Assembly: GCA_036742455.1 (NCBI GenBank)
Contig: DAINQU010000004.1
Span: forward strand, 124,001-188,000
Length of the DNA: 64,000 nucleotides
From: CAIKZZ01 sp036742455
GTDB lineage: Bacteria; Pseudomonadota; Gammaproteobacteria; Steroidobacterales; Steroidobacteraceae
Direction: 5' to 3'
The notes below the pieces were generated by a model, which saw only the letters and a program-made list of their open reading frames with translations, searched no databases and was not told where the DNA came from. Positions within the stretch are counted from its first letter, which is position 1, and each line of letters starts with the position of its first letter. The translations under genes were made by a program, and so were the position numbers. This document shows positions 7,901 through 16,335 of the stretch, piece by piece.

Positions 7901-10401
7901 TGCTCGGCCCTCGCCACATGACCTCTCCGGTCGTTCTGATCAAAGGCCGCGACACTTACACCATCGTGGTAAGGGATCGGTCCGTCATAGCGCCGGCTCT
8001 GACGGGTGGGATCGCGACCATCGGTCGCGTACCGCAAGGTCATGCCCACGTATTCGTGATTGGCATAGATCTGATTGTTGCGGATCTGCAGGCCCGGCGC
8101 CGGAATGCGATAGGCCGCCGCTTGATCACGGTCGAGTGCGGGAAGCGCGACGCGCGACACTTGGTTCATAAACACATTCCACCCTTCCCCGTACGATGGC
8201 CGGCTCTTCGCATCAACGACCGCCCAGGGCGGCGCTGCCGCCCATGCGCGCTCGGCTAGGCCCAGCAGTCGAGGCAGAAGCAGATACTCCATGCGGGAAG
8301 GTTCACGCATCGTTTCGCTCCAGAGCGTCCCCTCAAGACCCGCGATCCTGTGTGCACCCGCCGTCGACAGTTGAGCACGGTCCTCCGCCGAGCCCAGCAA
8401 CTGACGCGGGTAATCCATCGGGTCGAAACGAAAGCCTGCTTCCAGATTCAACGCCGGTGCCCACGTGGCACCGGGTTCCTCGGCATTCGCACTGTGTGCC
8501 ATATCGAAGTAGTACGCAGTGACCGGCGCTAGGATTGTCGGATAGCCCGCATTTGCCAACTGGACGCCGAGATCCTCGGCACCGTGGAGGTCATTCCAGA
8601 CGTACGCTTGATATGCCCGGGGGACGAAACGGGGATTCGGCTCTAAACGGACGCCATCGGCTGAGCGTCGGGCCGCTATCTCCTCCCATCCGGCGACCCG
8701 AAGGTGCTTGGCGTCCGCGATGGCCCCGACGCGCTCGTAAAATCGATCCCATACCGCCTGCCGATCGGCCAACCCATCGTGCTGCATAAGCGACATCACC
8801 GCCGGTGATGCCGTCCAAGCGCCCCGGGGTAATTCGTCACCGCCGAGATGGATGGTCCTGAGGGGTACCCCGGCGCGATCATGCAGCTCCACCATGGCGC
8901 CAATCACCCGTTCGATAAACCGATAGGTGGACTCCATAGCCGGATTCATGACGTTATCCGTGAACCCTTGCGCGGACACGTAGCGGGATTGATCGTCAGA
9001 ATCGTTCAATAGGTAAAGGCCTGCCGCGGCGGGGTCGGATGCCTTCAAGACGCGGTAGCGCGCCTGCATGGCTTTGACTGCGGCGCGAGCGTGCCCCGGC
9101 ATTTCGATTTCGGGGATGACTTCAATCCGAAGGCTAGCCGCGTATTTCAGTATGGCGATGTAATCGTCTGCCGTGTAATACCCGCTGCCGTGAGGATCCT
9201 CAGGATCTGGGCCGGAGCCGTGCGCGGGCGGCAACATGGACAGAGGGTCCTGTCGATGCCCGCGTCGCGCACCCACGCGGGTAAGTTCCGGTAGATCAGC
9301 AATGTCGATCCGCCAGCCCTCGTCGTCCGTCAAATGCAAATGCAGCACATTCAGTTTGTGTCGCGCCATCAGATCGAGGATGTGAAAAACCACTTCCTTC
9401 CGCTGGAAATTTCGTGCTACGTCGATCTGCAGACCACGATAGGCAAAACGCGGCGCATCCCGAAGCGACACTACCGGTATCCATAGGCGCCTTGCCGCGG
9501 GGTTGCCGTGGATCAACTGCTGCAAACTCGCAACGGCGCGGGCGACACCGGTAGCTGTACGCCCCGTGATACGGATACCCGTGATGGGATCTGTGTCGAG
9601 GGAATACGCTTCGTCGGAATCCGACTGGAGTGTGGAATCCACCGACAACGTCACCGACACGGGGCGCTCAAGGTGATGAGGTTTAGGCAGGGCGGCGAAC
9701 ATTTTCACCACGAGTGCGCGCTCCGGCGCGAGTTCGGCGGCCGCCACAACCGCAGGTTTGATGCGGATAGGGAGCCGGCCGTCGCGGCGTGACCACTGCT
9801 GCGGCGTAGGCAAGACAGGCGGCACGGCGCGCTCGGGCAGAACACTTAAGCGTGCGTTGTCGGCATAACGCTGCGTCGCACTCTCATACCCCGCTGCGTG
9901 CTGAACACGGGGATCGGAGAGCTGTGTGGGGGTGACGGGCTGCATCGCGTAGTCACGGATTGTCAGGCCCTCATCCGGATGGTCATCGAAGACGAGATAC
10001 GGTCCGAGTGGCGCACGATTGGGTTTGACGAGCCATTCGGCGTGCTCAATCGGCAGGTCAACCGAGGCGCCGGTCGGCACACCGGGAAAGCCTTCGGTCG
10101 GTCGCATCCGAAACAACGTTCCACCGGCATGCTCTACCACCCAATGACCGGACATCTCCCCCAACCGCGCTTCGGCTGCACAATTGAAATACAGCGACCA
10201 ACCCTGAGAGGGCAGCGCCGCACCGTGATTCGTGAGGCGAAGGACCGCACGCGTGCCGACTGCGGAGTGATCCGGGGCAACGGTCGGCCCGACCATGACC
10301 CAACGCAACGTCACCGGAGCCTCGCCCGCCGTAGAGGACAGCATCGCTAGCAACAGCAGTAGTGGAAAAAACAGCTGCCGAATGCGTTTCCGTGGGGTCA
10401 T
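7897..10401 (-). CDS. Beta-N-acetylhexosaminidase, GH20 (chitobiase-type), exported
   Basis: An 834-residue secreted enzyme that releases GlcNAc from chitobiose or other beta-GlcNAc ends. The signal peptide covers about residues 1-26. An N-terminal CHB_HEX carbohydrate-binding domain (about 28-165) precedes the GH20b alpha/beta domain and the catalytic barrel (about 315-740). The catalytic pair is Asp522-Glu523 in HLGGDELP, with HLHLTDDEGWR upstream. The C-terminus has the chitobiase-type beta domain. This architecture and length match Chb/NahA enzymes. It sits between nagX (9-base gap) and nagF (ATGA overlap), so product release, uptake and phosphorylation are encoded in order. Confidence 0.92.
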   Translation of the reverse strand: MTPRKRIRQLFFPLLLLLAMLSSTAGEAPVTLRWVMVGPTVAPDHSAVGTRAVLRLTNHGAALPSQGWSLYFNCAAEARLGEMSGHWVVEHAGGTLFRMRPTEGFPGVPTGASVDLPIEHAEWLVKPNRAPLGPYLVFDDHPDEGLTIRDYAMQPVTPTQLSDPRVQHAAGYESATQRYADNARLSVLPERAVPPVLPTPQQWSRRDGRLPIRIKPAVVAAAELAPERALVVKMFAALPKPHHLERPVSVTLSVDSTLQSDSDEAYSLDTDPITGIRITGRTATGVARAVASLQQLIHGNPAARRLWIPVVSLRDAPRFAYRGLQIDVARNFQRKEVVFHILDLMARHKLNVLHLHLTDDEGWRIDIADLPELTRVGARRGHRQDPLSMLPPAHGSGPDPEDPHGSGYYTADDYIAILKYAASLRIEVIPEIEMPGHARAAVKAMQARYRVLKASDPAAAGLYLLNDSDDQSRYVSAQGFTDNVMNPAMESTYRFIERVIGAMVELHDRAGVPLRTIHLGGDELPRGAWTASPAVMSLMQHDGLADRQAVWDRFYERVGAIADAKHLRVAGWEEIAARRSADGVRLEPNPRFVPRAYQAYVWNDLHGAEDLGVQLANAGYPTILAPVTAYYFDMAHSANAEEPGATWAPALNLEAGFRFDPMDYPRQLLGSAEDRAQLSTAGAHRIAGLEGTLWSETMREPSRMEYLLLPRLLGLAERAWAAAPPWAVVDAKSRPSYGEGWNVFMNQVSRVALPALDRDQAAAYRIPAPGLQIRNNQIYANHEYVGMTLRYATDGRDPTRQSRRYDGPIPYHDGVSVAAFDQNDRRGHVARAEQ

Positions 10402-10410
10402 GTGCTGAGC

Positions 10411-11529
10411 TCAGAGCCGGAACTGAATATGGCGGATCGCCAGCGCGCGCGCGAAGAGCCAACAGAGCAGCAAATAACTGAGGCAATACAGAAGTGAACC
10501 TAACTTTAGACCCGCCCAAGGCGCGAATAGATGGGTGTGTATCCACTCAAAGGTCGTGCTCTCGCCAATATAGGTTCGGCTTAACGCCAAATTCCCGATT
10601 TCGCTGAACAGATACACCGCCAATGTATTGCGACCGAGGGTCGCGAAGATGGCCGTCGCGGGCCGCACACCGACGACGTCGAGTCCATAGGACAGCACCG
10701 CAAGGACCAGACCGTCGATACCGAGATTTAGGAGTGCGTAGGAACTCGTCCAAAGTTTTTTGTTAAGGGGCAGCAGGTGAGACCACGCCATGGCTGCGAA
10801 CACGATCAGCACACTCACCAGTGCCAACTGCAGGCGCGGCCGATACGTCGCGCCGTTCTCGCTCACCCAACGTCCCGCCAAGTAGCCCCCAACCACATTC
10901 GCTAAAGCAGGCACCGTCGACAGGACGCCCTCCGGATCAAAGGGAATGCCTTCGCCATGATAAAGGTGGTCCGCACCTAACAAATACAGATCCAAGGCGC
11001 GCACACCGTTGCCTTCCAGCGTCATCTCGCCCGTCATCGACAGCAGCCAGGGGTACAGCGCCAGCACGCCAACGAGCAATAGCCACGCGCCACGCGTCCC
11101 GAATCGATGCACCCACAGCGCGGTCAGTCCGTAGGTCAGTGCGATACGCTGTAAGACCCCAAGGACGCGCGTATGCGAAAGGTCGACGAACACGAGGGAA
11201 TGAGCAACCGGGTCATACTTAAAAAACGGCGCCCAAGACAGCAGGTAACCAATAGCAAAGAGGCCCACAGTCCGGCGCAGGATCCGAGCTCGAAACGCGG
11301 CTTCGCCGGACAGGCGTTGCCGATGCATGACCATGGCTAGCGACGATCCGACCGAAAACAGGAATGCCGGGAACACGGCATCGGTTAGCGTGAACCCATC
11401 CCATACGGAGTGCAGCAGTTGGGCATACGACCGTTCGTCATCGATCGCCATGTTCACGACGATCATCAGGGCGAGCGTCAAGCCACGCATCACATCGATA
11501 GCCAAACTGCGCTGCGCCTGATCATTCAT
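10411..11529 (-). CDS. nagX: NagX-like membrane protein (HGSNAT/DUF5009 family)
   Basis: A 372-residue inner-membrane protein with about ten hydrophobic segments. The N-terminus RSLAIDVMRGLTLALMIVVN is typical of the family related to heparan-alpha-glucosaminide N-acetyltransferase, called NagX in bacterial nag loci. It was proposed to help amino-sugar transport or acetylation, and its biochemical role is still unclear. It is the first gene of the leftward nag operon, with a NagQ-box-like element 25-42 bases upstream of the start. Its presence beside a PTS route is notable, because NagX is more often paired with the MFS permease NagP and a kinase. Confidence 0.85.
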   Translation of the reverse strand: MNDQAQRSLAIDVMRGLTLALMIVVNMAIDDERSYAQLLHSVWDGFTLTDAVFPAFLFSVGSSLAMVMHRQRLSGEAAFRARILRRTVGLFAIGYLLSWAPFFKYDPVAHSLVFVDLSHTRVLGVLQRIALTYGLTALWVHRFGTRGAWLLLVGVLALYPWLLSMTGEMTLEGNGVRALDLYLLGADHLYHGEGIPFDPEGVLSTVPALANVVGGYLAGRWVSENGATYRPRLQLALVSVLIVFAAMAWSHLLPLNKKLWTSSYALLNLGIDGLVLAVLSYGLDVVGVRPATAIFATLGRNTLAVYLFSEIGNLALSRTYIGESTTFEWIHTHLFAPWAGLKLGSLLYCLSYLLLCWLFARALAIRHIQFRL

Positions 11530-11553
11530 AATTGAGTCACTTTAAGCCCCTAT

Positions 11554-11571
11554 CATTCCAATATAATACCA
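11554..11571 (-). promoter_or_regulatory. NagQ-box-like operator of the nagX operon
   Basis: Read on the minus strand the sequence is TGGTATT-ATAT-TGGAATG, two 7-base half-sites in direct repeat separated by 4 bases. I recall Xanthomonas NagQ boxes being described as paired TGGTATT motifs 4 bp apart. It overlaps TATTAT, a possible -10 of the leftward operon, and lies 25-42 bases upstream of the nagX start, a position suited to repression. The divergent nagQ promoter has a matching element. Confidence 0.65.
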
Positions 11572-11666
11572 GTTGCCCGTCTCGCGCCATGCCATCTTTG
11601 ATCTGCATGCAAGATTGATGAATCAGCGAACGTTTCATCGAAACCATGGCGGTCTGACCCGCTAAG

Positions 11667-11684
11667 TGGTATCTTTTTGGTATC
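11667..11684 (+). promoter_or_regulatory. NagQ-box-like operator of nagQ
   Basis: TGGTATC-TTTT-TGGTATC: two identical 7-base direct repeats with a 4-base spacer, ending 18 bases before the nagQ GTG. The spacing is identical to the element at 11554-11571. This suggests that NagQ represses both its own operon and nagX-nagE, with GlcNAc-6-phosphate the probable effector by family precedent. Confidence 0.65.
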
Positions 11685-11702
11685 TCACTAGAGAAATCTG
11701 CC

Positions 11703-12452
11703 GTGCCTCAACAGCCGTCGCTCGTCGCTCGCATCGGACCCCTCGACCCTTCCGGGTCGATGCCCCTGTATCGGCAGTTGCAGCGCGCTTTGAAAAACGC
11801 CATCGATAAGCGCGTCCTACAGCCGGACGATGCCTTGCCAGCGGAACGCGATTTGGCGCTCGACTTCGGTGTGTCTCGCATCACGGTGCGAAAAGCGCTG
11901 GACGGTCTGGTCGGCGAAGGCTTGCTGAATCGACGCCAAGGATCCGGCAATTTCGTGGCGGGCCGTGTTGAAAAGAATTTCTCGGCGCTGACGTCGTTCT
12001 CCGAAGACATGCGAGCGCGGGGTCGTTTGCCTACGTCGAAGTGGCTACGACGCTCGAGCGGCACTGTGACCCCGGAAGAATCGCTCGCGCTTCGCGCCAG
12101 CCCCGGCTCGGCGGTGTATCGGTTTGAGCGGCTCCGTTACGCCGACGGCGCCCCCATGGCTCTAGAGCATGCGACGATTCTGGCCTATGCGCTCCCGTCT
12201 ATCGAATCGGTCGGCGACTCGTTGTACGAGGCACTGGAGGGAAACGGCCACCGCCCCGTACGCGCCCTGCAGCGCCTGCGGGCCGTATTGTTGTCCACCG
12301 AACAAGCGCGATTGCTGAACGCCAATCCGGGTGATGCGGGCCTTTTGGCCGAGCGCATCGGTTCGCTTCGCGATGGCCGAGTAGTCGAAATGTCCCATTC
12401 GCTTTACCGCGGGGACACGTACGATTTTGTCGCGGAACTTTCCTCGCTATGA
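11703..12452 (+). CDS. nagQ: GntR/HutC-family repressor of GlcNAc utilisation
   Basis: A 249-residue regulator. The N-terminal winged helix-turn-helix (about 20-88) contains LPAERDLALDFGVSRITVRKAL. The UTRA effector domain (about 100-245) would bind a phosphorylated amino sugar. Its place as first gene of nagQ-nagB-II-nagA, divergent from nagX, matches NagQ of Xanthomonas and Shewanella. The start is GTG at 11703, after a weak AGAGAAA. The stop overlaps nagB-II by four bases. Paired operator-like repeats lie 18-35 bases upstream, consistent with autoregulation. Confidence 0.88.
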   Translation: MPQQPSLVARIGPLDPSGSMPLYRQLQRALKNAIDKRVLQPDDALPAERDLALDFGVSRITVRKALDGLVGEGLLNRRQGSGNFVAGRVEKNFSALTSFSEDMRARGRLPTSKWLRRSSGTVTPEESLALRASPGSAVYRFERLRYADGAPMALEHATILAYALPSIESVGDSLYEALEGNGHRPVRALQRLRAVLLSTEQARLLNANPGDAGLLAERIGSLRDGRVVEMSHSLYRGDTYDFVAELSSL

Positions 12453-13504
12453 ACCCTATAACGTCAACTCCCGCGCTGAATTCCCATTCCACGCGCATGC
12501 ACTCAGAAGCCGCGGAGTCGGGCGCCGCCGTGCGTCGCCAGATCACGGAATGTGGGTCACTGTTTCAGGCACTGGGAGATCGTCTCCGGCATCGCCCGCC
12601 GCGCGCGATCGTGACCTGTGCTCGTGGCAGTTCGGACCATGCGACGACATACGCTAAATATCTGATCGAGACCCACACGGGCATCCCGGTGGCGTCCGCG
12701 GCACCGTCACTCAGCTCCATGTACGGGGTCTCACCGCATCTTGCAGACTGCTTGTACATCGCGGTGTCGCAATCAGGCCGTAGCCCGGATTTGCTCGCTT
12801 CGGTCGAGGCTGCCCGCGCCGGCGGTGCCACGGTCGTTGCCCTATGCAACGACGCGACCGCGCCGCTAAATCACCTAGCCGATGTCGCCATTCCGCTGTG
12901 TGCAGGGCCCGAAATCAGCGTTGCCGCCACGAAATCGTACATCGCATCACTCGCGGCTTTCCTGCAAGTGGTGGGTGCATGGACGGAGCGCCCCGATTTG
13001 CGTGAAGCCGTCGCGAGCCTCCCGGACGACCTGGACGAGGCATTTGATCAGGACTGGTCGGCCGCCGTCGAAACCTTGGCCGATGTGCAACATCTGTATG
13101 TGATCGGTCGAGGCTTGGGATTAGGCGTCGCACAGGAGATTGCGCTCAAGAGCAAGGAAACCTGCGCGCTGCACGCCGAAGCGTTCAGCGGCGCGGAAGT
13201 GCGACACGGTCCTTTCTCACTGTTAGGCCCCCATTTCCCCGCATTGATCATCGGTCAACGCGATGTGACACAGGCGGGACTTGCAGCGCTGGTGCCGGAA
13301 TTGGGTCGACGTGCCGTGCCGACCCTTCACGCCGGACTCGGTATCAACGACGGCATCTCGCTGCCAATGGCGTTGTCTCACCCCGCAAGCCAGGCGGCAC
13401 TCCATGCCGCGGCCGCGTATCGGATGTTGGCGCAGTTGTCCGTACGGCGCGGTCTTAATCCGGATAACCCACCGCACCTGCGTAAAGTCACGGAAACCCA
13501 TTGA
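12449..13504 (+). CDS. nagB-II: Glucosamine-6-phosphate deaminase, SIS-domain type (NagB-II)
   Basis: A 351-residue cytoplasmic enzyme converting glucosamine-6-phosphate to fructose-6-phosphate and ammonia. It consists of two SIS sugar-isomerase domains, like the isomerase half of GlmS without the glutaminase. Visible motifs are VTCARGSSDHA, SQSGRSPDLL and the KSKETCALHAEAF segment. It is unrelated in fold to enterobacterial NagB and replaces it in Shewanella and Xanthomonas. The gene overlaps nagQ by ATGA at its start and nagA by TTGA at its end, so all three are coupled. Confidence 0.88.
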   Translation: MNPITSTPALNSHSTRMHSEAAESGAAVRRQITECGSLFQALGDRLRHRPPRAIVTCARGSSDHATTYAKYLIETHTGIPVASAAPSLSSMYGVSPHLADCLYIAVSQSGRSPDLLASVEAARAGGATVVALCNDATAPLNHLADVAIPLCAGPEISVAATKSYIASLAAFLQVVGAWTERPDLREAVASLPDDLDEAFDQDWSAAVETLADVQHLYVIGRGLGLGVAQEIALKSKETCALHAEAFSGAEVRHGPFSLLGPHFPALIIGQRDVTQAGLAALVPELGRRAVPTLHAGLGINDGISLPMALSHPASQAALHAAAAYRMLAQLSVRRGLNPDNPPHLRKVTETH

Positions 13505-14628
13505 ACGTCACCACCGCCATCGTCGGTGGCCGTGTCCTGCTCGCCGACGGTTTTGCAGAGGGCATAACGGTGCTCGTCCGAGATGGGCGGATCCTCGACC
13601 TGCGCGACGAAAGCGACCCACTGCCCGACTGCCAATTGATTGACGTCGCTGGCCAATGGGTGGTCCCCGGCTTGATCGATACCCAAGTCAATGGCGGAGG
13701 CGGGGTGTTGTTCAACGACGTGCCCACGATCGACGGCATTGCAGCCATTGCCGCTGCGCACCGCCAATTCGGTACGACGGGACTGTTGCCCACCCTGATC
13801 AGCGATGACGGTGCTGTCATTGCCCGAGCGCTCGCCGCCGTCACGGAGGCCATTCGAGCCGGCATACCGGGGATTCTGGGTATACACATCGAAGGGCCAT
13901 TCCTCGCGGAGGCACGACGCGGCATTCACGACCCGCGCTTTTTCCGTTCCTTGGATAGCGATGCGCTAGCGTTACTCACCCACCCCACGGGTGGCGCTAC
14001 CTTGGTGACGCTCGCGCCCGAGCGGACCAGCGCATCGGACATCGCTGCACTGGTCGCACGCGGCGTGCGTGTCTCTATAGGCCACACGAATGCGTCGGCA
14101 GATGACGCAGTCGCGGCGTTTGACGCGGGGGCGACCGGGGTCACACATCTCTATAACGCGATGTCCCCCTTATTGGGTCGCGAACCGGGCGTCGTCGGCG
14201 CCTGCCTGCTCGATCCTCGGCCGTGGTGCGCAATGATCCTCGATGGGCACCACATCGACCCGCGCTCCGCCCGCATCGCCCTCGCCTGCCGACCGCACGA
14301 GCGCTGCATGCTGGTCAGCGATGCGATGCCGTGCGTAGGCACCCTGGACGAGTCATTCGAACTCTTCGGCAAATCCATCCGCGTCGTCAATGGCGTCTGT
14401 CGTGACGAGAACGGGACCCTGGCGGGCAGTGCCGTCGATCTTCTGAGTTGTGTGCGTTATGCGGCAGCGCACCTCAAGCTACCGCTCGCAACCGTCTTTC
14501 GGATGGCGAGCGAGTATCCGGCGGACTTTCTCGGTCTGTCGACCAGCCACGGGCGCATCGCGCCGGGTTACCGCGCCGACTTGCTCGCGATTCCGTCCGA
14601 TCTATCCCACGCACGCGTACTGATCTGA
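13501..14628 (+). CDS. nagA: N-acetylglucosamine-6-phosphate deacetylase
   Basis: A 375-residue amidohydrolase that removes acetate from GlcNAc-6-phosphate, the product of the NagE/NagF system, and hands glucosamine-6-phosphate to NagB-II. Characteristic motifs appear in order: VPGLIDTQVNG, the metal-binding Glu in GIHIEGPFL, His in SIGHTNAS, His in THLYNAMSPL, DGHHID and the catalytic Asp in LVSDAMP. The start is TTG at 13501, embedded in the nagB-II stop (TTGA), a coupling arrangement that favours this rare start codon. It is the last gene of the nagQ operon and ends three bases before a convergent gene. Confidence 0.92.
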   Translation: MNVTTAIVGGRVLLADGFAEGITVLVRDGRILDLRDESDPLPDCQLIDVAGQWVVPGLIDTQVNGGGGVLFNDVPTIDGIAAIAAAHRQFGTTGLLPTLISDDGAVIARALAAVTEAIRAGIPGILGIHIEGPFLAEARRGIHDPRFFRSLDSDALALLTHPTGGATLVTLAPERTSASDIAALVARGVRVSIGHTNASADDAVAAFDAGATGVTHLYNAMSPLLGREPGVVGACLLDPRPWCAMILDGHHIDPRSARIALACRPHERCMLVSDAMPCVGTLDESFELFGKSIRVVNGVCRDENGTLAGSAVDLLSCVRYAAAHLKLPLATVFRMASEYPADFLGLSTSHGRIAPGYRADLLAIPSDLSHARVLI

Positions 14629-14631
14629 TCG

Positions 14632-16182
14632 CTACGGTTCTTCCGAACCGATATCTGCCTTTCGCTGGCGTACATAGGCGTCCAACGCCTCGCGGCGCGC
14701 CGGATCCAACTCCGGTGGAACATAGTCGCTCAGTGCTTGCTTCCAAATCGCGGTCGCCCGGCGTGTGGCATCCAATCCACCGGCCAACTGCCAATTTTCG
14801 TGATTCTGCCAATTCGACAGCAGCGGCTCGTAGAACGCATGCTCGTAATGCGCGAGCGTGTGCGGCGCGCCAAAGTAATGCCCGCCGGGCACGGTCTCTG
14901 CAATTGCGGCCAGCGCATCCTCCGGTGACGTGACTGTGATGGGCGTCAGGAAGACCATCATCATCTGCAGCATTTCAACGTCCAAGACGAGCTTCTCGAA
15001 AGAGGCCGTGAGTCCGCCCTCCTGCCAACCCGCTGCGTGATAGATCAGGTTGGCATGACCCATCACAGCGCCCCAGAGCGACATCTGGGTCTCGTAAGCG
15101 CCTTGCGCATCGGCAACATTGGAGGCGCTGGCGTTAGAGCTACGATAAGGCAGACCGTATTTACGCGCCAATTGTCCGCTGATTGCGTTCGCCTTCGCAT
15201 TTTCCGGCGTACCGAAGGCCGGTGCGCCCGAGCGCAAATCCACATTTGAGGTGAACGCCCCGTAGACGACCGGCGTGCCTGGCCGTACCGCCTGCGCAAG
15301 GACCAGACCGAAGAGCATCTCGGCATTTTGCTGGGCCAACGCCGCTGCTAAATTCACGGGGGCCATCGCGCCCATCAACGTAAACGGCGTAATGACGACT
15401 GGCTGACCCAAACTGGCCAACGCAATCAGGCCGTCGGCCATCGCCTCGTCGAACCGACGCGGACTGTTGATATTGATGATCGACATCACAGCCGGAGCGT
15501 TGATCAAGTCATCCAGTGTCTCGCCGCGAGCAATCGCCGCCATGTGCGCCGCATCGCGCGCCCGTCCAGCGCCGATTGCACTGCAATGAAACGCCAAGTC
15601 TGACAGCGTCAGGTTGGCATAGTACGTATCCAAATGCCGTGTATTCGCCGGCATCTCCATCGGCGCACAGACTTGATTGCCGATGATATGGATCGCATTG
15701 AAGTGGTGCGCCAGTCGGATGAAGTCGCAGTAATCGCGATAGTTTCCGGACCGACGGCCGCGCTCGCAGTCGTGCACGTTCGGCGGGCCGGCCACGAGCC
15801 CGAAGACGAGATGCCGGCCGCCGATGACCAATGCCTTGGCATCGTTTCGGGAGCGCAGTGTAAACGCACTGGGCGCGGTCGCAATCGCGGCGCTCACGAG
15901 CGCCCGGTCGATTTTGACGATGCCCGTGGCGTTGTCGACGTCCGCACCCAACATGGCTAGATGCCGCCGTGCTGCCGACGACATCACTTCAATGCCCAAG
16001 ACTTCTAAGACGCGCAGCGACGTCTCGTGGATCGACTCCAACTCATCGTCCGACAACATTGCCAGGGGCGCATAGGGATTGGTCACCTGTCGCCAGGGTA
16101 ACTGCCGCAGCGACGACGCGGGCCTGCGCCGAGACCGGCCATCGCGCCGGATTCGTCCTTCGTGCGAATTTGTCATCGTCAC
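14632..16182 (-). CDS. MttB-family (trimethylamine methyltransferase superfamily) protein, non-pyrrolysine
   Basis: A protein of about 516 residues of the MttB superfamily, which transfers methyl groups from quaternary or tertiary amines to a corrinoid protein. The reading frame has no in-frame amber codon, so it is not a pyrrolysine trimethylamine enzyme. Characterised members without pyrrolysine act on glycine betaine, proline betaine, carnitine or gamma-butyrobetaine. The frame is open to 16308, but GGGAGG precedes GTG at 16182 by 5 bases (ATG at 16176 by 11), so translation probably starts there; the extension before it has atypical composition. An Arg-rich N-terminus (RIRRDGRSRRR) precedes the barrel. 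A paralogue is at 58667-60208. No corrinoid-protein gene is nearby. Confidence 0.8.
   Translation of the reverse strand: MTMTNSHEGRIRRDGRSRRRPASSLRQLPWRQVTNPYAPLAMLSDDELESIHETSLRVLEVLGIEVMSSAARRHLAMLGADVDNATGIVKIDRALVSAAIATAPSAFTLRSRNDAKALVIGGRHLVFGLVAGPPNVHDCERGRRSGNYRDYCDFIRLAHHFNAIHIIGNQVCAPMEMPANTRHLDTYYANLTLSDLAFHCSAIGAGRARDAAHMAAIARGETLDDLINAPAVMSIININSPRRFDEAMADGLIALASLGQPVVITPFTLMGAMAPVNLAAALAQQNAEMLFGLVLAQAVRPGTPVVYGAFTSNVDLRSGAPAFGTPENAKANAISGQLARKYGLPYRSSNASASNVADAQGAYETQMSLWGAVMGHANLIYHAAGWQEGGLTASFEKLVLDVEMLQMMMVFLTPITVTSPEDALAAIAETVPGGHYFGAPHTLAHYEHAFYEPLLSNWQNHENWQLAGGLDATRRATAIWKQALSDYVPPELDPARREALDAYVRQRKADIGSEEP
14635..14650. terminator. Small hairpin between convergent genes
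   Basis: CGGTTC-TTCC-GAACCG forms a perfect 6-bp stem with a 4-base loop where nagA and the facing MttB-like gene end. It overlaps the last codons of the MttB-like gene. There is no T tract on either strand, so its function as a terminator is doubtful. Confidence 0.25.
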
Positions 16183-16335
16183 CAATACCTCCCGTCGACC
16201 CGCCCCGACCGATTGGGCGGCGATGAATCCGGTCGGGTACAGCGTGCCCCGCGGTATTACATTAGCACCTGTGACCCGATAGATCGCCGACCCCACGATC
16301 TGCCACACTGAGGCCCCTACACTCAGGAGCCCTCC

